Numbered from the stretch's first letter, positions 21,100 to 34,021 are shown. The stretch is DNA of 64,000 nucleotides from Chamaecyparis obtusa (GCA_027943335.1 BSBK01003565.1:253001-317000), one strand, 5' to 3'. A program made the numbers and translations. The notes: generated from the sequence alone by a model not told the origin.

Positions 21100-23470
21100 G
21101 TTGTTTTGAAAGAAAATGAAATTGCAAAGCTTTGGAAATAAAATTCTAAAGGAGGTCAGAACTCCAACCTCCCTTGGAATAAAATTCCAAAGGGGTCGGA
21201 TTTCTGGCCTCTCTTAATTCAACTCTAACTACATTAACAAATCTGCCCTACAATAGAAGCAATTCCAAACCTTGTGAACTACTCAACCAAGTTGGCCAAA
21301 GAGAGAAAAACAAGTTACAAAATTCCATGAAATTAGATGAAGTTGGCCAGGAAACGATTAAAGCAAATTGCAACTAAATTAAACCCTTAAGGCTAGGTTG
21401 GCCCATACAAGTTTCCAATGGACATGCCTTTTGGCTATCAAAGCCTATAAAGAAGATTGCAATCTTTCATTTCAAATCATCAAGTGATTTCACTAAAGGA
21501 AGAGCAGAGCAGATTTGTTGAAGTGCGAAAATCAGGAAAAAGACAAAAATCACGACATTTACATAAATTGTGAATCAAGCTTGCTGCAGATGGAGAAATT
21601 GGAGTTAAAAATCAAAGAAACCCCAGTCATAAGAAGAAGTGTGAATTCTTGCAGACATAAAACTTTTGAAAAACTCAGAATCCTTACAACATTTCAATAG
21701 GCTTTGGTTTGGAATTACGTGCGCAATGATAAAATCTTGAAATCAAGTGGTTTACACAGGATGTTCAAAGAGAAATCAGATGTTACAATCTAAATCAAGA
21801 TTTAGTCATAAATCAGAAATTGTTTTTGGTAAAAGGTGTAGGTTGTGATAAAAATGTTAAGAGTTTTAAGAGCAAATTTTCAAATCAGATGCATTTCACA
21901 AATCATTTTAAAAAAATCATTCTATTCTTGCACATTTTACCAACTTAACACAAGTGTTTTCTTGTTTTGCAAGGAAATGAAGATGAAGAGTTCGAAGTCA
22001 AGGAGGAGATGTTGCAATATCAAGAGGATACATGGAGAAAGAAATGATACAACTTCAAGATTTCAAGCAAGGTGAAAGCAAAGGAAGAATTGGAACTGCA
22101 AACTTCGAGTTACAACCACAAGAGGAGATCCAATATCAACATGGAGCTGGACATTTCATGATCTTGGGTGACACTGAATTTGCAATTACATTGGCAACAT
22201 TTTAGCAACAATTTCAATGAATCTCCCTTTCCAAATGATTTGAGCTAGCCTTATATAGAGGCCTCAAGTACAATGAATGGCACAGATTGATCCAAGATCA
22301 ACGACCTAGATTATTCCAACAGAACCCCAATGTAACTGCCACCTACAAGCATTAAATGCTAACCAATGACAATAAGGCACCCATCTATGGGCCAAAGAGA
22401 AAATTACATTTCCTTTGAATATATATCCACTTGACGATAGACCAATGAGACAAATCATCGGGGTAAAGCATTAAATTCAATTACAAGTACACTTGGAATA
22501 ACTTGATTAAATGATCTTGGACATGTGGTGTGGGAAACCTCTGATTGGTTGGAGATGAGTGGGCACCACCGCAACATTCTTATCTTGTACGCTTTGTTTC
22601 AATTCAACTTCTCCATCTTCTCCTTGCAAATCTTCTCACTAACAAGTTCTTGAACTTGTAATTGCCTTAGTTCATATCTAGATGTCTTGGCCTTAATCTT
22701 TCTTCATGACTTTGAACTTGAAAGATTTGCATTTTTCCTTGTACTGACGTTGTCCTCAAACTAGTTTGCACCTTGACCTTCCTCATTTCATGAGATGTGT
22801 ATATTTGCAATTTGATCATCACCCTTGGTTGAGGTTTCCAACAAATTTCGATATACAAGATTGATCATTGCATCAATGATGCCTTATTATCTTTGAACCT
22901 TGGAATTATTGACTTCGCTATTGCATTTACACTTCTATTTTCATTTTGATTTCCAACTTCAAACCTCTTTGCTAGTTTGATGAATGACTTGTAAACACTT
23001 GGTTTTTTTTTATTGCAAATTTCTCCTCACTAATGGAAAAACAACCTTCATAGGGACTTTCATGATTTTTGTAGTGGAAATCCTATTTCTGTTGGGACAA
23101 AGTGCATTTTTATAAGGAATTTTTTATTTTCATAAGGATTTTGCATATTTCAAGTATGGAAAATCAAATTTTGTAGGGATTTTGAAGCCCCTATGTATAA
23201 AATGTCTTTATAATGCATTTTGAACTATTTGACAAGCCAAAATATTAATGCACTTAGGAATTTTATCTCCAACCATTGCAACATGACCCAATGTAAACTT
23301 AAACTTGACACTCCTTTCTGCACTTGCAACTTGACAACTTGATCACTTGACCACTCTCTAAACTTTTTGACCTTTGAACTGTCACCTCAACTACCAAAAC
23401 CAAACAACTACGAGCAAAAAGAGGGGGCCCCATTTGCAATGGGACAATGGTGTGAAAACCTCATAGCACA
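21100..23470 (-). repeat. Gypsy LTR region (minus orientation), upstream of the gag remnant
   Basis: In reverse complement it starts near 23470 with GCTATGAGGTTTTCACACC and then CCCATTGCAAATGGGG. This matches the left end of the 4.5 kb solo LTR whose minus-strand start is 51875. Several further blocks correspond, for example TGACTAGCCAAAATTTAGAT-like text at 23230 and 51630, and the multi-line block at 22190-22430 against 48110-48320. The 3' limit and primer-binding site could not be placed; 21100 is a rough bound. No genes are seen in it. Confidence 0.5.
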
Positions 23471-25700
23471 CACAAGAATTAAATTATTTATCTATTAATC
23501 CTACTGGAGAGAGAAACACAAAATTGCATGCCTAAAAATACAAATATGGAGATGAAATTCGACTTCAGTTCGTCTGGGTTCATTTGAGCTAAACCCACAA
23601 ACTACACGAAGGACCCTAGCCAAACCCATTGAGGACCAACCCAAGACCAAGACCTAGGAGTTGCAGGGGAATGACCTAGTAATGTAGCTTTTATATACAA
23701 GAAAGCAATCAAGATATAGTAGTTTTATCAAGAATTGCAATCTATATAAGCATATTCAAGTCAATACATCCTTGTACAATACCCAAGTTGATCCAATCAT
23801 GAATTCCCCAAATACCTTGCAAATTTGCTAAGATAAAAGACTCTATCCCTAACTCAACAATGACGAAACCAAGGACCTCGTCCCTAGTTTGTCAAAGGTA
23901 TGAAAAGGACCTTCTCCCTTCAAATCCTAGCTCACCCTGTGAGCCCAAACCCTGTCTGGTGACAATACCAAGAAACCCATCCCTAGCTCGCCAAAGAGCA
24001 GGAAAAGACCTTTGCCTTAGCACACCCCGTGGGCTCAGACCACATCCTATTCATTAGTATTAACTAGAATTCAAACAGATATCTTAATGTATTTGCTAGA
24101 TTCTTGTCGATTGCTTAATTTCTCTTTATTGTCATTTCTTTAAGGATTGATGAGTGGATGCTTAAATGATACCTAGAGGAATTGATCTCTTAGTGGTTGA
24201 TATTTGAATGATTTGATGCTAAAATTGTTGATGTTTGAATGATGGATCTTTGTATGATTGATTGATTGTTTTCTTGCTTCTTTTATTCTCAATTGATGAT
24301 TGATGTATGATTGAATGATTTCCTTTGATGGATTCATGAGTGTGATGATTTAATGATTGCTAATTTGATGTATTGGTGAATGATGATTGAATGAATGCTA
24401 AATTGATGAGGTGATGATAGAGTCACCACCTTTCACAAGAATTGAGTCACCACCCTTCATTGCTTCCTTTAGAGAATAATATATTATCTTCCAAATCTCT
24501 TGGATTCCTTTATTATTGAGTATCGATCTGAGTTTCTGCTTTAAAGTGTTATGGTATGGATTGATGCCTCTCCAAATGATTTGTAAAATTAGGAGGGAGT
24601 CACAGCTTTTCACTATTTCTACCCTTTGAAAAGGGTCACAACTATTCATCCTTAGCTGTTGTCTTTTGAAAAATAATTGTTACTTTATATTTCCTCAAGT
24701 CACTTATATTTTCCTCCCTTTCCAATTTGATCATTTATTCACTCCTTTCATGCCTTTGATTCTCCAATATAGTCGTAGCTCTTTATTTCACGCCCTTTGA
24801 CAGTTCATTAAACTTAATTAAATTTATATTTTATAATTATATTATATTTTAATATTATTATTTTTTGTATTTTAATTTATTATTATTTATTATTAAATCC
24901 TATTTCAAAAATGGGAGATTATAGCACCGAGGGGCCATTAAAAGGAATTTATGAACCACTAAGAGATGTGGTGTAAGTGGTGAAATAAAGGAAGGTAATG
25001 GGTATTGGAGATAATTAACTACCAAAAGTGAGGAAGAACAAAACATAAAACAAGATCCATAAGAAGAAAGATATATGTGGGAGAGTTTGCAAAAGCATGA
25101 AAAGAAAGCAAAGAAAATGTATCACGGATTGGAAAGTGGCATTGGAAGTAGAGGAGATTGTTTATCAAAGGATATCTGTGGGAATACAAGAAAGAGAAGA
25201 TGTGCTTCTATTGTTTTAATTTTACAGCCTGTTACAGTTTTGTTGTATCCAGTGTTATTGTTTCCATGGCCAAGGATAACTTCTATTTATACTTTATGGA
25301 GTTACTGCATATAGGCTTGTACATCACATGGTTCTACTAGATTCACTCTGACAGTATATTGTGTTGAAACTGTCAGGGAAGAGCCACATGATTGTTCATA
25401 AAACCTCAGAGGTTTCACTTCTTATAGAACTGCACAGTACAAAATGATCTCTAATCATGTGATTTTATGAACAATCAATTCTGAGGTGCATACTATTTTA
25501 ATATTCCTTAATTTTGTTGCTTATGTCTATGTGCTTGCGTAAGGATAAGCAGTAAATTGCTTTACAGTAGATTGTAAACCGTGACAAGTTAAATGTATGA
25601 TAAACAATGTCTTGCATAAAGTTCAAAGAATATTTTACTTTGTCATTCTGTTGAACCAGAAACAAACAAGTAATTATTATACAAGAAATTAATTGATTAC
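23471..25700. other. Non-coding region
   Basis: No supported gene. 23855-24050 contains two diverged copies of a block with AAAGGACCTTCTCCCTT-like text. 24130-24420 is low-complexity TGATTGAATGATT-type DNA, and 24800-24900 is very AT-rich. An inverted repeat lies at 25391-25475 (GATTGTTCATAAAA against TTTTATGAACAATC). Confidence 0.5.
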
Positions 25701-25714
25701 AACATAGTTCAAAA

Positions 25715-26990
25715 TATAGTTATCGGCAACTTATCGCCAAGGGCAAAAAAAAAAAAATCGGGAGATATCGGAGATAAGTCGGGAACTTATCGGCGAACTT
25801 CTTGGGAACTTAAAAATGACTTAAATTTAATTAGAAATGCATTTTTTCTGCAAAATTCAATAAGGAGATTCATCTAATGAGTAAACAAACCAAACAAGCT
25901 GATCTAGATATATATAAATGCAAATATGTATCAAAATTGCATCCTCATGTGGAATGCTGATGGCTGGTAGCCATAGTCTGATAATCTGAACTCTGAAGAA
26001 AACTAAAAACAGCAAATTGTTATATCGGAATGACTTTTTTATTGTCATTGCCAAGAAGAGATGAGTATACATCATTCTTAGAAATTGAAACATGGGCGTG
26101 TAGACTATGGGGACATGATACATCTGAAATTGAAACACAATTACAAAAATAAGAAATTAAATATCAAAATGAACTATCGTGTCTCAAGTATTACATGAGA
26201 AGTGAAAAACAAGGTTGTTTGAGCAATGGTTGCTGTTGTTGATGCAGAAAGCATAAATGGTGTAGCAGGTGCCTTAGTTACAAAAAAAGGAATACTAAAT
26301 GAAAGCCGCAAAACAAGAGAAGATAGTGGTGTGTTGATCCAGATAAATGTGGCTTGCATTGTGGCCTTGTAAATGTATTCAGGACGGGTTCATCTTTTGA
26401 TGTTGTGCCAAACTTGCGGTTTGCTAGCTAGTCTCTGCTTTATTCCTTAGGAAAACGATATAGGGACTTTTTGATGGCCTGGCTTTGAGACACACCACAA
26501 TCAATTTCTCTAAGTGTAATATCCAAATGACTTTTTTATTGTCATTGCCAAGAAGAGATGAGTATACATCATTTTCAGAAATTGAAACATGGGCGTGTAG
26601 ACAATGGGGACATGATACATCTGAAATGAAACACAATTACAAAAATAAGAAATTAAAATATCAAAATGAATTATCATGTCTCAAGCATTACATGAGAAGT
26701 GAAAAACAAGGTTGTTTGTCTAGGATGTCTTGTGCTGTGTGATTATTTTCCTACTGGCTCAAACCTGCAATTCTATTTTAAATTTGCTCTTCTTTTCTTT
26801 TCAAAGTCATATAATGCTTTTGCATGCTTTCTTTGTAATATCCGATTACTTATCGCCGATAAGTTGCCGATATATCGGCGATAAGTTTCAACTTATAGGT
26901 TCACGATAACTATACATAATTTGTCGCGAGCTGAAACTTATCGCGATAAGTCAACTTGTCGGCGATATATCGGCGATATTTTAATCTATG
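25715..26990. repeat. TATCGGCGATA-rich repeat element of unknown class
   Basis: Both edges are dense in TATCGGC/GCCGATA words (TTATCGGCAACTTATCG at left; CGATATATCGGCGATA-like text at 26840-26980), giving imperfect terminal inversion. The core holds a 191-bp direct repeat. No transposase motif was recognised, and the exact ends and TSD could not be set. It may be a non-autonomous DNA element. Confidence 0.45.
26031..26718 (+). repeat. 191-bp direct repeat, 497 bp apart
   Basis: 26031-26221 and 26528-26718 both start TGACTTTTTTATTGTCATTG and end AAAACAAGGTTGTTTG, with roughly ten differences. It is internal to the TATCGGC-rich element. Confidence 0.85.
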
Positions 26991-27059
26991 GATTACAATT
27001 TAATTGACATGTCCATTTAGTAAATAAGGGAATTATAATGTTGTTGACATCTAGCAAGA

Positions 27060-27330
27060 CTTGATAAGATAAGATAAGATAAGATAAATTTATTAATGTC
27101 TAACGAAAGACCACAAAGAGGGTCAAAGGGACTGCTGAAACAAAGCAGAGGCCAGCCCACAGCAAGGACACCAAACGGCGCCCGAGAAGAGAAAACAAGT
27201 ACAACCAAAAGCAAGACACAACAAGCCACAGGCTAACGGCAAGTAACAACCATGAAAAAATCCAAAACCGAAGGGTAAGCCAAAGGGTGAGAGGAGACCC
27301 CACGCCGACCCTGAACACAATTCAAATCAA
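27060..27330 (-). mobile_element. Retroposon-like 3' end with a (TTATC)n tail
   Basis: On the minus strand this GC-richer patch reads through GTCTTTCGTTAGACATTAATAAATTTATC and then repeats TTATC about four times. A short simple-repeat tail is typical of LINE-like or SINE 3' ends. No RT motif or 5' end is seen. Class uncertain. Confidence 0.35.
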
Positions 27331-27926
27331 AAGCTAGACCATGACTTTATTTGAAGGTCAAACAACCCTGAAAAATTAGAGACTAGCATGCAACCGACTT
27401 AGACATCCTAGTTTCACAAGTAGTGAAAAAATATTTCAGTCAAAAAAATTTACTCCCAAAATCCATGGAAAAACTTCTAACACATGAATTCATTATTTCA
27501 AAAGGGTGTTATTTCTATCCTTTGTTCCTAAGAAGTCATTTTGTTTTTTGTCACTGTATTTGTGTTTTTTATGGTCCCATTTCAGATAAGCATTTGGGCA
27601 CATAAATATGAATAACAGATAGACTGCACACATCAACCATTCAGGAAAAAAATGAATAACACTGCTCCTCAAGCAGCCTTTTATATGATAATGTGCAATC
27701 CAATTTTGGAATTCCAAGCTAATGCACACTCCAGCAACTACTATCAACTGAAAAGTTCAAAAATTTCAGTACTCAAAAAACAAGTACTGAATTAAAGAAA
27801 TCCAACACAAAAAAACTATACTATATGCCTGATATACTTTAGATTGAATGGAACTATACTCATATATCTTTATGGAATACACAGTACGAAATAGTTCCCA
27901 TGATCAATCGACAGCCAATTAATCAT

Positions 27927-27927
<1 letters not shown>

Positions 27928-27976
<49 letters not shown>
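27928..27976 (+). repeat. Compound microsatellite (GT)n(AG)n
   Basis: About 16 GT units followed by 8 AG units, 50 bp from the short helicase-like exon. Confidence 0.97.
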
Positions 27977-28023
27977 TATTAAGAATCATCATTTTCTGTC
28001 AATTTCTTCAAAACAAGACTCAC

Positions 28024-28115
28024 CCATCAATTTGATGATCGACTGAAGCTCCTGAATGCAAGCTCACTGATTGGATTCCAAGAAGCTTTCTGAGCGGCTT
28101 GAATACCATTCTCAC
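28024..28115 (-). CDS. Exon of DEAD-box/P-loop-like protein gene (downstream exon)
   Basis: On the minus strand a TTGCTTCAG acceptor precedes GTGAGAATGG. The 92-nt exon reads VRMVFKPLRKLLGIQSVSLHSG...DHQIDG and ends before a consensus GTGAGT donor. Joined in phase 0 to the exon at 34738-34040 it gives SQEHAWK followed by VRMVFKPLR. That is the region between motif Ia-like and Ib-like parts of DEAD-box folds, where a GI..VSLH(S/A)GA block is usual. No stop or frameshift in this exon. The next exon was not found in 23500-28000, so the 3' part is either beyond another long intron or lost. Confidence 0.65.
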
Positions 28116-28406
28116 CTGAAGCAAATCATTTAATGAGGAAAAAAAATATTCTTACACACCATTTAACATCCTACCTGATTGGATAGTAACAGAACAGAAC
28201 AATGAAATAATCTTTTATCCAAGATAACTGTCAGATCTACCTGTGAACTTTTCCAAAGAAATTCATAATATAAAAGAGAGATATCACTCAGCAAAAAATG
28301 AAGGTAATTAAAAAATACAAAAATGCTGAAGCCTATCAGAAGGTCCCACAAAGTTACTACCTTTCAGAGCAAATAGTAAAATTTTCAGAAAATGTAAATA
28401 GCAAAC

Positions 28407-30699
28407 TGTGATAGCCCTGTCTATAATAAATATTTAATAAATATATATTAATTAAATATATAAATTAAACGTTAATATTAAATAATTGAATATATGATTA
28501 TTATTAATAATTGAATAGTAATACAATAATTATCAAATTCAGCAAGTTATAATGTTATCAATAGTCATCGGCTACATGAAAGACTCGACCAAATCAATAG
28601 AAATGCTCAGTCGATATAATCAAGGGAATCGAATTGAGTATAATTGACGTTTATTACTTGCGTCATGAATAATACGATTACCAAATGCCAAGCTAATATT
28701 GTCGTAGAAAGTAAACATCGAATTAATTGTCATCTATTTAAATATATCTATGATGAGCAATGATTATGAAGGAAACCACGAATATGCTAAGCATCTGCGA
28801 TTAATATATGGCAATAGAATAGACCTTAAAGAGGGAACAATACAATTAGGTTATTCGTTCAAGCCCAACGATTATAATAATGAGACAATGATTATATTTG
28901 ACCACTGTTCTAATCACATAAAGACAAACACAATAAGTGCCCAAGCTGAGGCTGGAAACAATACAATTACAGGGACGTCAACACCGTCCACGCTAGGAAA
29001 GGTACGATGCAAGTGATAATTTAATACAATTGCGTCTCAACGACATGAATATCCTCTGCTACTGTATAATAATAAAGACCACAAGTACAAGGATATTGTA
29101 ATGTCCCCATTTTTAATAAAATTATTGTATTTGGGTTCCAATCAATTTAGTTTATCTCAGGCCCATTTTTATTTGTTGGCATAGGTGTAGTTTATCTCGA
29201 GAGTTTTACCGACAGGTATTTATGCTCGACGTGTAGCTTGGATTTTAGTTGTCGCCGTCGGCTCTTTTGTGCACTCTCGGGAGTTTTCCCAACGGGTATT
29301 TATGCTTGGCATGTAGGTTGGATTTTATATGTTGAGAATTATATTTGATTTGTATTTGCGAATTCCTGTTGGGATTCTGTTGTTCGCCATTTCGGAGGTG
29401 AAAGACCCTCCCTACTTGGTTTGTGTGCAGTTTCGGTGGGATTAAACCCTCACCCTACTTTGCTTGTTCTGCTTGTATCGGACCTAGCAAATCCGAGGCT
29501 CTATCAATAAATTTAATAATATCTTTCTGGTGAACATATTTGGATTGTGAATTGTTCTGTGTCTACGGAAGTCATATTTAATCTTCGGCAAGGAAGCAAG
29601 GACATCATACAAACATCTGAGAGATACCACAAAACACATCCTTCGGCATTCTCCAACCTTACCACTGCTCGACGGTACAACCATCCTCTCGCCACCTCTG
29701 TACGGCTCCTCTCAGTCACCGTACGGCCAAACCAGCCTCCATACGACCCTCCCCAGCTACCGTACAGCCCTCCTCAATCACCGTATGGCCTCAGCCCTGT
29801 TCCCCCGTATGGTCTGAAAATTCACCGCACAGCCCAACCTACTCCACCGTACAGCACTTCCAGACACCGTACGGCCATCTCAGTCTCCACCGTATGGCCA
29901 ACTCCCAAACACCATGCAGTCATACAACTTCCACCGTACAACTATTTCATGCTGCCATACGATCACTTCCAGCACCCATATGGTCACCTCCAACCCAATG
30001 AGAACAAACAATTTCCTTGCACCAACATATTTGACCTCTGTACAACAGATTCCAGAGGTTTTGGGCGGAACCAGAGGATTGGTACATTACAGATATCGAT
30101 AGAGATGTTGACTCATATCAAATGAAGTCATCCATTAATGTAAGAATAATATCAATTTAATAATATCACAGTTAAAGGAGAGTATTAACTTTCAACGTCG
30201 AAAGGGAAGATGTTATCAAACAACCTGATGCCTGAAGAGACACGATATGAATAATTTATCAATGATTAGAGAAGATGCAATAATCGGCAATTATGGTTAT
30301 GTTATGGGAAGGTACGTCCTTATTTAGTTACCAGCAGATGTTGATTAGTAGGAACACTAATCACTAGCCTAAAGATAGCCAATTGATTGCATACGAAAGG
30401 GGGTGATCAACATAAGAATACAAATGCAATGATTAGTATAGAGGCGATCATTAATTGTTATGAGGAATGACGAGTATAGAGAGACATGAGACATGTCTTT
30501 CAACATCAAGCCTCATCATTCTCGAACATAAGATATAAGAAGACAATCATCACCACTCAATCAATCATGGAAGACAGACTATTCTTTTCTTCCCCACAGA
30601 CTTGGGTATTTCTAAAAGAACCAAACAAGAGAAAACAGTAAGTAAAGTGTGTATCTGTAAGATGTGAGTTTGAATAATAGTTTCGTATGATATATTCAC

Positions 30700-30755
<56 letters not shown>

Positions 30756-31274
30756 GATCTTGAGGTATTGATTTATAAATTTGGTATTTTTACCACCAAT
30801 ATTGATATAATAGACTGATTTGGTTGTACATATGAAACTGATAAATCTTGTACACATCATACAAATTCATTTTCTTTCATTCCTCTAAAGCATTTTTTAG
30901 TGAGAAGGTTGTGGAAGGTAGAGGCGGAGTAATTTCGGGCACATAATGGTTATCCCAATATTGGGGTTAGGCCTTGAGGGAAACTACTTGTAGACTGTTT
31001 CACACGACCTAGGCCCTGTAACTCTTCCACTCTTGATGGCTTTAGAGAGAGAAGAAAATTCTCCATGATCCATATGAGAGATCTTGACTTTCATATGAAA
31101 TATGTTGCTTTACTTGTTTCATTGTTGGATAACATTCCTTTAATCAATTCTACATAATGATCGATTATATATAATTTGATGCTAAATAAAAAGAACCCCT
31201 AATCTAATCTATTTTTTTCTAATTTACATCAATTGATGAAATATGGCAGTATTAAGAAAAAGGGGGTCATTACA
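28407..31274 (+). repeat. 5' LTR of the intronic element, containing a solo LTR
   Basis: 1868 bp once the 1000-bp insertion and its TSD are removed, colinear with the 3' LTR of 1892 bp. A (TA)n run of about 20 units at 30713-30752 is much shorter in the 3' LTR. Confidence 0.9.
29097..30091 (+). mobile_element. Solo LTR, 995 bp, TGTAATG...CATTACA
   Basis: It is flanked by GATAT at 29092-29096 and 30092-30096. The matching site in the 3' LTR (about 32816) is empty, which proves the insertion. Its ends are perfect inverted heptamers. It has no internal primer site or pol, so a solo LTR is likely. Positions 29690-29990 hold a degenerate repeat of CCGTACGGCC/CCGTATGGCC words every 15-30 nt. Confidence 0.85.
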
Positions 31275-31276
31275 AT

Positions 31277-31288
31277 TGGTATCAGAGC
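31277..31288 (+). other. Primer-binding site of the intronic LTR element
   Basis: TGGTATCAGAGC, two bases after the 5' LTR, matches initiator methionine tRNA. Confidence 0.88.
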
Positions 31289-32129
31289 TATGCTCCTGCC
31301 ATCCTGTAGGGTAAAGGTGAATTGATCAATTTGTCTATTCAAAAGAAAGAAATCTAATAATTTCTACCACCCTCTGCATGGATAATATCAAGGATATTGG
31401 TAAATTTATTAAGCAAAATAACAATAATTTCTATAAAAAGTTGTAACTCATGCAAAGGACATAATTATAAAAAATTGTGACTCCTTCACATTGAAAGGGA
31501 GAGCATTTAATTTGAAACGATCATCATGTATCAATTCTTTCAAGTCCTCAATCAAATAGATCATTGAATAAATTATCAATTGCAACATATTTTATAAAGA
31601 TCAATCATACATTCATCTTTCAATCATGAAGCCATCAATCAAACAACTCATGCTGGCTTAAAATCAATTGGGCAACTCATTGAAAATATCAATTGCTCCA
31701 AACCTCTATTATGAAATCTATCAATTGACCAAAAATTTGCCATTGTGTATTATTCAATCATCAAACACCAATCAATTGATAAATCAATCATCAATCATAA
31801 ACATTAATAGCAATCAATCACTAAATATTGAATATTAATCAATCATACATTCACCAATCGGATTAGCAAATAAACCGATCTTAAATTGAATGTTCACTCA
31901 TCAATCACTTGTAGCATTCAATATATATGCACTTATCAATTTATCCTCCAACTCTTGGTTGTATCGTTGAGATATCTTAACTCAAACTTGCAAATTGAAC
32001 AAAATTGTGTAACGAGCTAATTATACCATGGTTCTAAGGGTTCGTTGAGATCAACATAATAACACAGATCTAAGTAATCAAATAAGAACTAGAATTGCTT
32101 GAGGACAAGCAAATTTAGGAGGGGTGGAC
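31289..32129 (+). other. Non-coding interior of the intronic LTR element
   Basis: AT-rich, many CAATCAATCA and AATCATCAA words, no open frame resembling gag or pol. It ends with a purine-rich AAATTTAGGAGGGGTGGAC before the 3' LTR. Confidence 0.7.
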
Positions 32130-34021
32130 TGTGATAGCCCTGTCTAAAATAAATATTTAATAAATATATATTAATTAAATATATGAATTTAACATTAATA
32201 ATTAAATAATTGAATATATGATTATTATTAATACTTGAATACTAATACAATAATTATCAAATTCAGCAGGTTATAATGTTATCAATAGTCATCAGCTACA
32301 TAAAAGACTTGACCAAATAAATAGAAATGCTCAGTCGATATAATCAAAGGAATCGAATTGAGTATAATTGACGTTTATTACTTGCGTCATGAATAAGCTT
32401 ACCAAATGCCAAGATAATATTGTCATAGAAAGTAAACATCGAATTAATTGGCATCTATGTAAATATATCTATGATGAACAATGATTATGAAGGAAACCAC
32501 GAATATGCTAAGCATCTGCGATAAATATATGACAGTAGAATAGACCTTCAAGAGGGAACAATACAATTAGGTTATTCGTTCAAGCCCAATGATTATAATA
32601 ATGAGACAATGATTATATTTGACCACCGTTCTAATCACAAAAAAGACAAACACAATACGTGCCCAAGCTGAGGCTGGAAACAATACAATTACAAGGACGT
32701 CAACACCGTCCACCCTAGGAAAGGCATGATGCAAGTGATGATTTAATAAAATTGCATCTCATCGACATGAATATCCTCTGCTACTGTATAATAATAAAGA
32801 CCACAAGTACAAGGATATCGATAGAGACGTTGACTCATATCAAATGAAGTCATCCATTAATATAAGAATAATATCACTGTTAAAGGAGAGTATTAACTTT
32901 CAATGCCAAAAGGGAAGATGTTATCAAACAACTTGATACCTGAAGAGACACAATATGAATAATTTATCAATGATTAGAGAAGATACAATAATCGGCAATT
33001 ATGGTTATGTTATGGGGAGGTGCGTCCTTATTTAGTTACCACCAGATGTTGATTAGTAGGAACACTAATCACTAGTCTAAAGATAGCCAATTGATTGCAT
33101 ACGAAAGGGGGTGATCAACATAAGAATACAAATGCAATGATTAGTATAGAGGCGATCATTAATTGTTATGAGGAATGACGAGTATAGAGAGACATGAGAC
33201 ATGTCTTTCAACATCAAGCCTCATCATTCTCAAACATAAGATATAAGAAGGCAATGATCACCACTCAATCAATCATGGGAGACAGACTATTCTTTTCTTC
33301 CCCACAGACTTGGGCATTTCTAAAAGAAACCAAACAAGAGAAAACAGTAAGTAAAGTGCGTATCTGTAAGATGTGATTTTGAATAATAGCTTTGTATGAT
33401 ATATGCACTATTATAAATAAATATATATATACACAGGAGCTTGAGGTTTGGATTATAAATTTGGTATTTTTACCACCAATATTGATATACAGTAGAATTA
33501 AATTAAACAATCATATAGAAATAGGATATATATATATTCTATAATCAAATAGACTGCTTTGGTTGTACATATGAAACTAATAAATCTTGTACAGATCATA
33601 CGAATTCATTTTCTTTCATTCCTCTAAAGCATCTTTGAGTGAGAAGGTTGTGGAAGGTAGAGGCGGAGGTGGAGTAATTTCAGGCATATGATGGTTATCC
33701 CAATATTAGGGTTAGGCCTTGAGGGAAACTACTTGTAGCCTGTTTCACGCGACCTAGGCCCTGTAACTCTTCCACTCTTGATGGCCTTAGAGAGAGCAGA
33801 AAATTCTCCATGATCCATATGAGAGATATCTTGACTTTCATATGAAATATGTTGTTTTACTTGTTTCATTGTTGGATTACATTCCTTTAATCAATTCTAC
33901 ATAATGATGGATTATATATAATTTGATGCTAAATAAAAAGAACCCTTAATCTAATCTATTTTTTTCTAATTTACATCAATTGATAAAATAGGACAGTATT
34001 AAGAAAAAGGGGGTCATTACA
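32130..34021 (+). repeat. 3' LTR of the intronic element
   Basis: 1892 bp, TGTGATAGCCC to GTCATTACA. It keeps the uninterrupted GGATATCGATAG site where the solo LTR entered the 5' copy. It ends 18 nt into the intron, next to the splice donor of the minus-strand gene. Confidence 0.9.

Larger units (their letters stand above)
28407..34021 (+). mobile_element. LTR element with 1.9 kb LTRs and a 0.86 kb non-coding interior
   Basis: LTRs at 28407-31274 (enlarged by a 1.0 kb insertion) and 32130-34021 start TGTGATAGCCCTGTCTA and end GGGGGTCATTACA. A primer-binding site TGGTATCAGAGC lies at 31277-31288 and a purine-rich tract near 32111-32129. Flanks are CAAAC (28402-28406) and TAAAC (34022-34026), a TSD with one mismatch. 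The interior, 31275-32129, is AT-rich with no gag or pol, so the element is non-autonomous. It sits in the intron of the helicase-like gene, in the opposite orientation. Confidence 0.88.

Noticed and set aside
28750..29016. 88-codon open frame in the 5' LTR of the intronic element
   Set aside because: The matching part of the 3' LTR is not kept open, and the sequence is LTR, so chance is the simplest reading.
29547..30125. 192-codon Pro/Tyr-rich frame as a genuine gene
   Set aside because: It lies in a solo LTR and extends past its right end into the host LTR. The repeats alone can create it, so it is reported only as a repeat finding.
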